From: Paludisphaera mucosa
Lineage (GTDB): Bacteria; Planctomycetota; Planctomycetia; Isosphaerales; Isosphaeraceae
DNA length: 64,000 nucleotides
Reading direction: 5' to 3'
NCBI RefSeq assembly: GCF_029589435.1
Contig: NZ_JARRAG010000002.1
Coordinates: 3,596,001 to 3,660,000, forward strand
In this document: positions 43,812 through 51,314 of the stretch, piece by piece
How positions within the stretch are numbered: the stretch's first letter is position 1
How the letters are laid out: the number at the start of each line of letters is the position of its first letter
Notes under the pieces: model-generated
What the model saw: the letters and a program-made list of their open reading frames with translations, nothing else
Told to the model about the DNA's origin: nothing
Databases searched by the model: none
Made by a program: the position numbers and the translations under genes

Positions 43812-45503
43812 ATGAGCGACAACCTGCTGCTGACCTCCCTCTGGCTCGTCCCCCTGCTCGGCGCGGGGGCCGTCCTGCTCGTGCCGAAGGGGTCGGAACG
43901 ACTCGTCAAATACGTCGCGACGGCCTTCACCGCCGTCGGCTTCGCGCTGACGCTCGTGGCGCTCCTCGCCTACGTCGGCGACGACCGGGCCTGGGCCCCC
44001 CTCGCCGAGCGTGCGGCGCACAACGCGGTGGCGTACGAGAACGGCGTCGTCGCGGTCGACGAGTCGCAGGGGGCGGGCGACCTGATGGTTCGTCGCGCCT
44101 GGATCCCGGCGTTCAACATCCAATATTACCTGGGGCTCGACGGCATCAGCGTCAGCCTGCTCGTGCTCACGGGTCTGGTGAGCCTGCTGGCCTGCGTGGC
44201 CTCGTGGGGGATCGAGAAGCAGGTGCGAGGGTATTACTCGCTCTTCCTGCTGCTGGTCGCGAGCATGACGGGCGTCTTCCTGGCGCTCGACCTGTTCCTC
44301 TTCTACGTCTTCTTCGAGGTCATGCTGCTGCCGATGTACTTCCTGATCGCCATCTGGGGGGGCGAGAACCGGGAGTACGCGGCGATCAAGTTCTTGTTAT
44401 TCACGCTCTTCGGCTCGGTGTTCATCCTGGTCGCGATCCTGATCCTCTACTTCTGGCGGCCCGGCGACGCGCCCGCCGGGTCGTTCCAGGCCGGGACGTT
44501 CGACATCGTCGCCCTCACCACGATCGCCTCGACGACCGGGTATTACGGGCGCTGGATCCAGGACTGGATCTTCGTGCTGTTCCTGGTCGGGTTCCTGGTC
44601 AAGCTGCCGTCCTTCCCGTTCCACACCTGGCTGCCCGACGCGCACGTGCAGGCGCCGACGCCGATCAGCATGATCCTGGCGGGCGTCTTGCTGAAGATCG
44701 GCGGCTACGGCCTGATCCGCCTGGCCTGGCCGCTCGCGCCGGCGGGGGCCCTCGACTGGTCGTACGTCACGGCGGCGCTGGGGGTGTTCAGCATCCTGTA
44801 CGGCGCGCTCGCGGCCATGGCGCAGACGGACTTCAAGAAGCTGGTCGCCTACAGCTCGATCAGCCACATGGGGTACGTCACGCTGGGGATGTCGGTCATG
44901 AATCTGGCCGGCGGCGCGGGGTATTACGCCTGCGGCGTCAACGGCGCGATGTACATGATGCTGGCCCACGGCGTCACGTCGGCCGCGATGTTCTTCCTGG
45001 TCGGCGTGATCTACGAGCGGGCCCATACGCGGGACCTCGACAAGCTGGGCGGCCTCAACGACGCGATGCCCGTTTACGGGGCCGTGTCGTACGTGATCTT
45101 CTTCGGCTCGATGGGCCTGCCCGGCCTCTGCGGCTTCGTGGCCGAGGTCTTCGTGGTGCTCGCCGCATTCCACTACAGCGTGGCGCTCGGCGTTTTAGCC
45201 GCGGCCGCCGTCGTTCTGACGGCCGGCTACATCCTCTGGACCATCCAGCGCGTCTTCCTGGGCCGCAACGAGACCTGGAAGGGCCTATCCGACCTGACCC
45301 CGCGCGAGGTCGGCATCATCGCCCCGCTCGTGGTCTTGACGGTCCTGATGGGCGTCTTCCCCCAGCCCCTCGTCCTCCGCTGGCTGAGCCCCTCCGTCGA
45401 CCGCATGGTCGCCGGCGTCGCCGCCGGCACCGCGCAGACGGCCTCCGGCCCGATGGCGAAGGCCGACGCGCCGGGCGTCCCGCTGGTCGTCCGGGCGCGC
45501 TGA
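43812..45503 (+). CDS. nuoM: NADH-quinone oxidoreductase subunit M
   Basis: This encodes 563 residues from the ATG at 43812 (an in-frame TTG at 43794 is less likely). It has about 14 hydrophobic helices and NuoM motifs: 'LGLDGISVSLLVLTGLVSLL', 'FFEVMLLPMYFLIAIWGGEN', 'FPFHTWLPDAHVQAPTPISM' and 'KKLVAYSSISHMGYVTLG'. It is a proton-pumping complex I subunit next to NuoL. It probably shares a transcript with nuoL. NuoN and the other subunits are not in the window, so this is a split or partial nuo locus or a separate NuoL/M module. Confidence 0.93.
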   Translation: MSDNLLLTSLWLVPLLGAGAVLLVPKGSERLVKYVATAFTAVGFALTLVALLAYVGDDRAWAPLAERAAHNAVAYENGVVAVDESQGAGDLMVRRAWIPAFNIQYYLGLDGISVSLLVLTGLVSLLACVASWGIEKQVRGYYSLFLLLVASMTGVFLALDLFLFYVFFEVMLLPMYFLIAIWGGENREYAAIKFLLFTLFGSVFILVAILILYFWRPGDAPAGSFQAGTFDIVALTTIASTTGYYGRWIQDWIFVLFLVGFLVKLPSFPFHTWLPDAHVQAPTPISMILAGVLLKIGGYGLIRLAWPLAPAGALDWSYVTAALGVFSILYGALAAMAQTDFKKLVAYSSISHMGYVTLGMSVMNLAGGAGYYACGVNGAMYMMLAHGVTSAAMFFLVGVIYERAHTRDLDKLGGLNDAMPVYGAVSYVIFFGSMGLPGLCGFVAEVFVVLAAFHYSVALGVLAAAAVVLTAGYILWTIQRVFLGRNETWKGLSDLTPREVGIIAPLVVLTVLMGVFPQPLVLRWLSPSVDRMVAGVAAGTAQTASGPMAKADAPGVPLVVRAR

Positions 45504-45544
45504 CCGCCGTGTCGAATCTCGATTCGCGAGCCTGGGCGAATCGT

Positions 45545-45567
45545 CCTTCTCCCCTCGTGGGAGAAGG
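45545..45567. repeat. REP-like hairpin, copy 2
   Basis: A perfect 9-bp stem (45545-45553 with 45559-45567) and loop 'CTCGT' lie 42 bp after the nuoM stop. It is nearly the same sequence as the hairpin at 29222-29244 and may be part of a genome-wide interspersed repeat family. Confidence 0.55.
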
Positions 45568-45788
45568 GAGGCTCGGCCTGAGCCCCACGATCGCAATTCT
45601 CGTCGCATCGCGTCCGCGATCGACGATCGTGGACCATAGTCCCAGAGGGGCCGCTTCGCGTCAGATCGGCCGGGGCGAATGCGAGATCTCGGGACGCGGG
45701 GAGAATCCGCATGGAAAATCAAAAACGAAAACCGAAGCCGGACACCGAAAAATCGCCATCAACGCGTAACCACGAAACGCTTTACGGC

Positions 45789-45827
45789 AAATGGGTCCGT
45801 TGGTCGAAGTGACGAACGGACCCATTT
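45789..45827. terminator. Long inverted repeat, possible bidirectional terminator
   Basis: Two perfect 13-bp arms (45789-45801 and 45815-45827) with a 13-nt loop lie 36 bp beyond the stop of the minus-strand oxidoreductase gene and between convergent genes. The arms end in AAA/TTT at the stem base, giving a short U tract at the base on either strand. A protein-binding site is the alternative. Confidence 0.55.
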
Positions 45828-45863
45828 CCAAGCCAATGCCGGATCGCTCGTGGGGGCGGTGCG

Positions 45864-47036
45864 TCAGGCCTCGACGTTGACCCAGTTGCGGGCCTTGGCG
45901 CTCTGGGCGATGGCCTCGCAGATCTGGACTTCGCGGTGGCCTTCGGCGAAGGTCGGGAAGTTCGGGACGCCCTGGCAGCCGTTGGAGATGTAGGTGTAGA
46001 AGGCCAGGTCGAGCTGCTTGAAGGCGTCGGGGAAGCCCTCGGCGTGGCCGCCGGGGTAGTGGCTGAAGTGGCCGGCCTCGGCGCTCAAAATGGACGGGTC
46101 GCGGTTCATGAGCTGGTTGGGCGCGCCGCGGCGGCCGAGCCAGAGCAGCTCGGGCGACTCGCTGTCCCACACCATCGAGCCCTCGGTGCCGCAGACCTCC
46201 AGGTAGAGCCGGTTCTTGCGGCCGCCGTGCATCTGGTTGACGTAGAAGACGCCCCGGCCGCCGCCCGAGAGGTGCAGCATCACCGCGCCGTAGTCCTCGG
46301 TCGTGATCTTGACGGCCTCGGACGCCTTCTTGGCGGTGTTGGGCCCGGTGTAGGTCTCGGCCCCGCCGATCGGGCGGTTGCGCTCGGGGTGGAAGGTGGC
46401 GAGGTCGGCGTTGACCGACTCGATGTGCCGGCCGGTGATGAACTGGGCGAGGTCCATCCAGTGGGTGCCGATGTCGGCGATCGCCCGCAGGTTGGTGTGG
46501 CCGTCGGGCTCGACCCGCCAGTTGTAGTCGTCGACGAGCAGCAGCCAGTCCTGGGTGTACGAGCCGGCGACGGAGAGGATCCGGCCCAGGTCGCCGCGGG
46601 CGACGCGGGTGTGCATCTCCTGGGCGAGCGGGTAGAACCGCAGGTTGTAGTTCACGCCGGCCGCCTGCTTGGGTCGGCTCGCGGCCAGCTTCGCCAGCTC
46701 GGCCGACTCCTTCGAGCTGACCGCCAGGGGCTTCTCGCAGAGGACGTGCTTGCCGGCCTCGAGCGCCATCTTGGCGTGCTGGTAGTGGACGTTGTTCGGC
46801 GAGGCCAGGTGCACCGCGCCGATCTCGGGGTCGGCGAGGACCTCCTCGATGGTGCTGTAGACCTTGGGGATGCCCAGCTTCTCGGCCTGGGGGCGGGCCT
46901 TCTCGGGCGTGATGTCGAGCAGGCCGGCGACCTGGACGCCGATCCGGCGCAGGGCCTCGGCGTGGACGGGGCCGATGAAGCCGCCGCCGATCAGGGCGAC
47001 CTTGGGGGGGTTGGAAAGGACGTAGGGAGCGCCCAT
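45864..47036 (-). CDS. Gfo/Idh/MocA family oxidoreductase (1)
   Basis: This encodes 390 residues. The N-terminal Rossmann domain begins 'VALIGGGFIGPVHAEALRRI', followed by 'ASPNNVHYQHAKMALEAGKHVLCEKPLAV' with the family 'EKP' Lys. The C-terminal part has the typical substrate-domain start 'GVNYNLRFYPLAQEMHTRVARGDLGRI'. It is likely an NAD(P)-dependent sugar or inositol dehydrogenase; the substrate is not readable. Planctomycetes carry many of these. No signal peptide was seen, so it is probably cytoplasmic. It lies 111 bp downstream of the next oxidoreductase gene, on the same strand. Confidence 0.9.
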   Translation of the reverse strand: MGAPYVLSNPPKVALIGGGFIGPVHAEALRRIGVQVAGLLDITPEKARPQAEKLGIPKVYSTIEEVLADPEIGAVHLASPNNVHYQHAKMALEAGKHVLCEKPLAVSSKESAELAKLAASRPKQAAGVNYNLRFYPLAQEMHTRVARGDLGRILSVAGSYTQDWLLLVDDYNWRVEPDGHTNLRAIADIGTHWMDLAQFITGRHIESVNADLATFHPERNRPIGGAETYTGPNTAKKASEAVKITTEDYGAVMLHLSGGGRGVFYVNQMHGGRKNRLYLEVCGTEGSMVWDSESPELLWLGRRGAPNQLMNRDPSILSAEAGHFSHYPGGHAEGFPDAFKQLDLAFYTYISNGCQGVPNFPTFAEGHREVQICEAIAQSAKARNWVNVEA

Positions 47037-47147
47037 CGCAGGATTCCTCTCGCTGGCTTCGCTGTCGACCCGGCGGGCCGGGTCGCGGGGGCTGGGGATG
47101 GATTCATTCAGGGTCGTGGGGACGGCGCGGCGAGGCCTGGGCTCGGC

Positions 47148-48329
47148 TCACCTCACTTCGGAGACCGACACCGGCCGCCGCTCGACGGCGGAGATGATCG
47201 CGGCCTCGAGGACGCGCTGGGTCTGGTAGGCGTCCTCGAAGTCGGGGATCGGCACGACCGGCTCCTGGCCGCCGAGGACGCGGAGGATGTCGTACGCCTG
47301 GTTGGTGAAGCCGTGCTCGTAGCCCAGGACGTGGGCGTCGGGCCACCAGTTCTCGGCGTAGGGGTGATCGCCGCCGTGGGTGCACATGATGGTCGTCCAG
47401 CCCTGCACGGCGCGGGGGCGGGTGGCGTCGTAGAACTGCAGCTCGTTCATGCGTTCGAAGTCGAACTTGAGCGCGCCCTTGGAGCCGTTGATCTCGAAGC
47501 CGTTGCGGTTCTGGTTGCCGGTCGCCTGGCGGGCGGCCTCGAACGAGGCGACGCCGCCGCCGGAGGTCCGGGCCAGGAAGAGCACGGCGTCGTCGACCGT
47601 GACGGGCCCGGTCTTGTCGGCGCCGCCGACGCCCGCGGCGATGCCGCCGGCGGTCGGGCCGGTCACCAGCTTCCGCTCCTTGATGAAGGTCTCGGCGATC
47701 GCGCCGGCGATCTCGGTGATCTCCTCGCCGGTGACGAACCGGACCATGTCGATGATGTGGGCGTTCAGGTCGCCGTGCGAGCCGGCGCCCGAGCCTTCCT
47801 TCTGGAACCGCCAGATCAGCGGGATCGTCTCGTCGGCCCAGTCCTGGAGGTAGAACGCGCGGACGTGGCGGACGGTGCCGATCGCGCCCGACTGCACGAG
47901 CTTGTACGCCGTGGCGACGGCCGGGCAGCGGCGGTAGTTGTACCAGATGAACGTCTTGCCCTTGGCCTCGCGGGCCGCGGCGACCATCAGCCGGGCCTCC
48001 TCGATCGTGCGGGCGATGGGCTTCTCGCAGGCGACGTGCTTGCCGGCCTTGAGGGCCGCCAGCGAGACCTCGGCGTGCATGTTGTTGGGCGTGACGACGT
48101 CGACCAGGTCGATCGCCGGGTCGGCCACCGCGGCCTTCCAGTCGGTCGACGCGTGCCGCCAGCCCCAGGTCTTCGCGAACGCCTGCACGCCGGCGGCGTC
48201 GCGGCCGAAGACCGTGTGCATCGCCGCCGAGACCGGCGGCTTGAAGAACCGGGGGAGCTGCGACCAGGCGTTCGAGTGCGTCCGCCCCATGAACCCCTGG
48301 CCGATCATGGCCACGTTGATCTCGCCCAT
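47148..48329 (-). CDS. Gfo/Idh/MocA family oxidoreductase (2)
   Basis: This encodes 393 residues. 'INVAMIGQGFMGRTHSNAW' is the nucleotide-binding start, 'VVTPNNMHAEVSLAALKAGKHVACEKPIA' holds the EKP motif, and 'FIWYNYRRCPAVATAYKLVQ' starts the second domain. It is likely a cytoplasmic NAD(P)-dependent sugar or polyol dehydrogenase and probably shares a transcript with the previous gene, since both are minus strand and close. The two proteins are only distantly alike, so they may catalyse successive or related steps. The YkgJ-like gene at 48626 is divergent, with 296 bp between starts. Confidence 0.9.
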   Translation of the reverse strand: MGEINVAMIGQGFMGRTHSNAWSQLPRFFKPPVSAAMHTVFGRDAAGVQAFAKTWGWRHASTDWKAAVADPAIDLVDVVTPNNMHAEVSLAALKAGKHVACEKPIARTIEEARLMVAAAREAKGKTFIWYNYRRCPAVATAYKLVQSGAIGTVRHVRAFYLQDWADETIPLIWRFQKEGSGAGSHGDLNAHIIDMVRFVTGEEITEIAGAIAETFIKERKLVTGPTAGGIAAGVGGADKTGPVTVDDAVLFLARTSGGGVASFEAARQATGNQNRNGFEINGSKGALKFDFERMNELQFYDATRPRAVQGWTTIMCTHGGDHPYAENWWPDAHVLGYEHGFTNQAYDILRVLGGQEPVVPIPDFEDAYQTQRVLEAAIISAVERRPVSVSEVR

Positions 48330-48625
48330 ATGATGCCCTCGACGAACGGAAGGAGGGCCGACGCCCCCTTCAGCGGGGGGCCGGCGGCGCGCACGAACGG
48401 AACCGACAAGGCCGTCGGGGAGAGGACCGGGCGGCGGGCGGAAGGCCGCCCCGCACGCAGGCGAAAGCCCCGAAGCCCCGCGACGATGCAGGCCAATATA
48501 GCCGGCCCCCCGGGGCCGTCCAAGGGCCGACCGCCGCCCGGCGCGTCACTCGTCGCGATTGGGGGCGTATCCGGATCCGGGCGTTGGGAGCGGTCCGGGG
48601 CGGCGTTCGTACGGGGGGCCTGGGC

Positions 48626-49396
48626 ATGGCGACGGACCGTACGGCGCGGATCGAGCTAAGGCTGCCGGCGGGGAGCCTGGAGCTGGAAGTGACCGCCCCC
48701 GACGGCGACGTCCCGATCGGCCGCGTCCTGCCGCTCGCCCGCGCCCTGTCCGACCGGATCGTCGAGCTGACCGTGCTCGACGCCGAGGCCCACGGGCGGG
48801 CGGTCTCTTGCCGGGCGGGTTGCGGCGCCTGCTGCCGCCAGCTCGTGCCGATCGGCCAGGCCGAGGCCCGCCGGATCGCCGAACTGGTCGACGCCATGCC
48901 CGAGCCCCGCCGCAACGAGGTCCGCCGCCGCTTCGACGCGGCCGCACGCAAGCTCGACGAGGCGGGCCTGGCGGCCGACCTGCGCCGCCGCGACGCCTGG
49001 GACGCCGACGACCGCCGCCGCGTCGGCCTGACCTACTTCCACCAGGGGGTCCCCTGCCCGTTCCTCGAAGACGAGTCCTGCTCGATCCACCCCGACCGGC
49101 CGCTCGCCTGCCGCGAATACCTCGTCACCTCGCCCGCCGAGAACTGCTCGCACCCCACCGCCGAGGGGATCGACATGGTGCGGATGCCGACGTCGGTGTG
49201 GACGGCCGCCGCCCGGCTGGAGCCCCCCGTCCCGGGCGCGCGGTCGATCTCCTGGACGCCCCTCGTCCTGGCGCTCGAGTTCGCCGCCGGGCACCCCGAG
49301 GAGCCGCCGACGCGTCCCGCGCGGGTCCTGGTCGACGAGCTGTTCCGCAACGTCGCCGGGCCGCTCGCGAAGGCCGAGGCCGACCCATCGGCCTGA
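48626..49396 (+). CDS. YkgJ-type cysteine cluster protein
   Basis: This encodes 256 residues from the ATG at 48626. The Cys set 'SCRAGCGACCRQLV' (Cys62, 66, 69, 70) is followed by 'CPFLEDESCSIHPDRPLACREYL' and 'ENCSHPT', the YkgJ (PF03692) pattern thought to bind metal, probably zinc or an iron-sulfur cluster. The function of the family is unclear, and no membrane segment or signal was seen. It lies between two groups of Gfo/Idh/MocA genes and could supply a metal-linked function. The third oxidoreductase starts 127 bp later, same strand. Confidence 0.85.
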   Translation: MATDRTARIELRLPAGSLELEVTAPDGDVPIGRVLPLARALSDRIVELTVLDAEAHGRAVSCRAGCGACCRQLVPIGQAEARRIAELVDAMPEPRRNEVRRRFDAAARKLDEAGLAADLRRRDAWDADDRRRVGLTYFHQGVPCPFLEDESCSIHPDRPLACREYLVTSPAENCSHPTAEGIDMVRMPTSVWTAAARLEPPVPGARSISWTPLVLALEFAAGHPEEPPTRPARVLVDELFRNVAGPLAKAEADPSA

Positions 49397-49523
49397 TCCC
49401 GATGCGACGTCGTACGGCCCCGGCACCCCCCTTGCGACGGCTCCCGGCGCGTGGCTACGCTCGACGGTCGCCGCGAGCCGGCTCGCGCGCCAGGGGGATC
49501 TCGACGCGGAGAAGTCCGTCGCC

Positions 49524-50687
49524 ATGAAACGAAGCAAGCTGCGCGTGGGGATGGTGGGCGGGGGCGGGGCCAACAGCTTCTTCGGGGCCCCCCACCGCCG
49601 GGCGATCCTGATGGACAACACGTCCGAGCTGGCCGCCGGCGCGCTCCGGAGCAAGCCGGCCGAGGCGATCGCCGCCGCCGAGGAGCTGTTCTTCGCCCGC
49701 GGCTACCCCGACTGGAAGGCGCTCGTCGCCGGCGAGGCCGCCCTGCCCGGGGGCGAGCGGATCGACTACCTGACGATCGTCACCCCCAACGACGCCCACG
49801 TCGGCCCCGCCGAGGCCGCGGCGAACGCCGGGATCCCGGTCCTCTGCGAGAAGCCCCTGACGACGAACCTCGACGAGGCCCGCCGGCTCCACGCCGCCGT
49901 CCAGGCCGAGGGGGTCCCGTTCGTCGTCGCCCACACCTACACCGGCTACCCCATGGTCATGTTCGCGCGCCAGCTCGTCCGCGACGGCCTGGTCGGCGAG
50001 GTCCGCAAGGTCGAGGCCTGGTACCCCCAGGGCTGGCTGGCCACCCGCCGCGAGGAGGGGGGCCACAAGCAGGCGTCGTGGCGGACCGACCCGGCGCAGG
50101 CGGGGGCCTCGGGCTGCGGCGGCGACATCGGCTCGCACGCCTACGAATTCGTCCGGTTCGCGACCGGCCTGCACGCCGTGAAGCTCTCGGCGCGGATGAA
50201 GTCGATCGTCCCCGGCCGGGCGCTCGACGACGACTTCACGGTCCTCGCCGAGCTGAACAACGGCGCGATCGCCACCGTGACGGCCTCGCAGATCACCATC
50301 GGGGCCGAGAACGACAACGGCTTCCGCGTGATCGGCACCGCCGGGACGCTGCAATGGCGGCACACCCACTTCGCGCAGCTCGAACACTTCGTCGCCGACC
50401 GGCCCGTCGCCGTCTACCGCGCCGGGGTCGACTACGGCTACATGCCGGCCTCCATCAGGCCCTATCTGCGGATGCCCTGCGGCCACCCCGAGGGGTTCCA
50501 CGAGGCCCTCGCCAACCTGCACCGGACGCTCGAATGGACGATCCGCGGCCGTCGCGGCGAGGACGTCCCCAAGCCGTTCGACCACCCCGGGATCGTCGAC
50601 GGCGTCGCCGTCATGGCGTTCCTGGACGCGGCCGTCGCCAGCGCCCGCGAAGACGGCGCCTGGGTCGACGTGCCGTTCTCGGGCTGA
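49524..50687 (+). CDS. Gfo/Idh/MocA family oxidoreductase (3)
   Basis: This encodes 387 residues. '[19 protein letters not shown]' is the Rossmann loop with an unusual GGGG stretch, '[29 protein letters not shown]' carries the EKP motif, and '[20 protein letters not shown]' starts the second domain. It is likely a cytoplasmic NAD(P)-dependent dehydrogenase with a substrate different from the two upstream. It is followed, 26 bp after the stop, by the nikR start, which suggests co-transcription with a nickel-responsive regulator. Confidence 0.9.
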   Translation: MKRSKLRVGMVGGGGANSFFGAPHRRAILMDNTSELAAGALRSKPAEAIAAAEELFFARGYPDWKALVAGEAALPGGERIDYLTIVTPNDAHVGPAEAAANAGIPVLCEKPLTTNLDEARRLHAAVQAEGVPFVVAHTYTGYPMVMFARQLVRDGLVGEVRKVEAWYPQGWLATRREEGGHKQASWRTDPAQAGASGCGGDIGSHAYEFVRFATGLHAVKLSARMKSIVPGRALDDDFTVLAELNNGAIATVTASQITIGAENDNGFRVIGTAGTLQWRHTHFAQLEHFVADRPVAVYRAGVDYGYMPASIRPYLRMPCGHPEGFHEALANLHRTLEWTIRGRRGEDVPKPFDHPGIVDGVAVMAFLDAAVASAREDGAWVDVPFSG

Positions 50688-50713
50688 GGCCGCCGCGGCC
50701 GGAGGACCGTCCC

Positions 50714-51184
50714 GTGAAGGAATCCCTGGTGCGTTTCAGCGTCGCGATCGGCGGCGAGCTGCTGCGGCGGTTCGACGACTACCGCGAGCGCCACCGCTAC
50801 CCCAACCGCAGCGAGGCCGTCCGCGGCCTGATGCGCGCCGCGTTGATCGACGAGGCGATCGACGAGGGCGCGACCGACGCGATGGGCGTCGTCACCCTGA
50901 TCTACGACCACCACGCGACCCGCATCGCCAAACGCCTGACCGACATCCAGCACGAGCACCTGGAGATGGTCGTCACCACGACCCACGTCCACCTCGACGC
51001 CGCCCGCTGCCTCGAAGTCATCCTCCTCCGCGGCGGCGCCGCCCTGGTCCGCCGCCTCGCCGACGACCTGATCGGCACCAAGGGCGTCGAGACCGGCCGC
51101 CTCGTCCTCGCCGCCGCCGCCCCCATCGCCGACGGCCACGGGCACCCCCACGAGCACGGCCACGGGCACAAGCATCCTCATTGA
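50714..51184 (+). CDS. nikR: Nickel-responsive transcriptional regulator NikR
   Basis: This encodes 156 residues from GTG 50714, with 'GGAGG' 8 nt upstream. The N-terminal ribbon-helix-helix DNA-binding part reads 'LVRFSVAIGGELLRRFDDY' with 'YPNRSEAVRGLMR'. The C-terminal ACT-like domain has the nickel ligands at the expected spacing: His80 and then His91-x-His93 and Cys99 ('THVHLDAARC'). A C-terminal tail very rich in His ('DGHGHPHEHGHGHKHPH') may store or buffer nickel or zinc and is longer than in E. coli. It represses nickel uptake genes when nickel is high; no nik transporter is in the window. Confidence 0.9.
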   Translation: MKESLVRFSVAIGGELLRRFDDYRERHRYPNRSEAVRGLMRAALIDEAIDEGATDAMGVVTLIYDHHATRIAKRLTDIQHEHLEMVVTTTHVHLDAARCLEVILLRGGAALVRRLADDLIGTKGVETGRLVLAAAAPIADGHGHPHEHGHGHKHPH

Positions 51185-51245
51185 GTCCGGGCTGCACGCG
51201 GGACGACGACGACGGCCCCGATCGCCATCCCGGCGTCGGGCCTCG

Positions 51246-51256
51246 TATGATATACT
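51246..51256 (+). promoter_or_regulatory. -10-like elements upstream of dnaE
   Basis: Overlapping 'TATGAT' (51246-51251) and 'TATACT' (51251-51256) stand out as an AT-rich patch about 60 bp before the dnaE ATG. No good -35 was seen at 17 bp spacing, so it may depend on an activator or extended -10. Confidence 0.4.
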
Positions 51257-51314
51257 GGACTGGACGCGGGTACACGAAGAACCCGCGTGATCCTCTCGCG
51301 CGGAGAAATCGGGA

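Larger units (their letters stand above)
45504..45863. other. Intergenic region with two inverted repeats
   Basis: These 360 bp lie between the convergent nuoM and oxidoreductase genes. It holds a REP-like hairpin (45545-45567) and a 13-bp perfect inverted repeat (45789-45827), both annotated. The stretch 45715-45790 is A-rich and unlike the surrounding DNA. No gene was seen. Confidence 0.45.
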
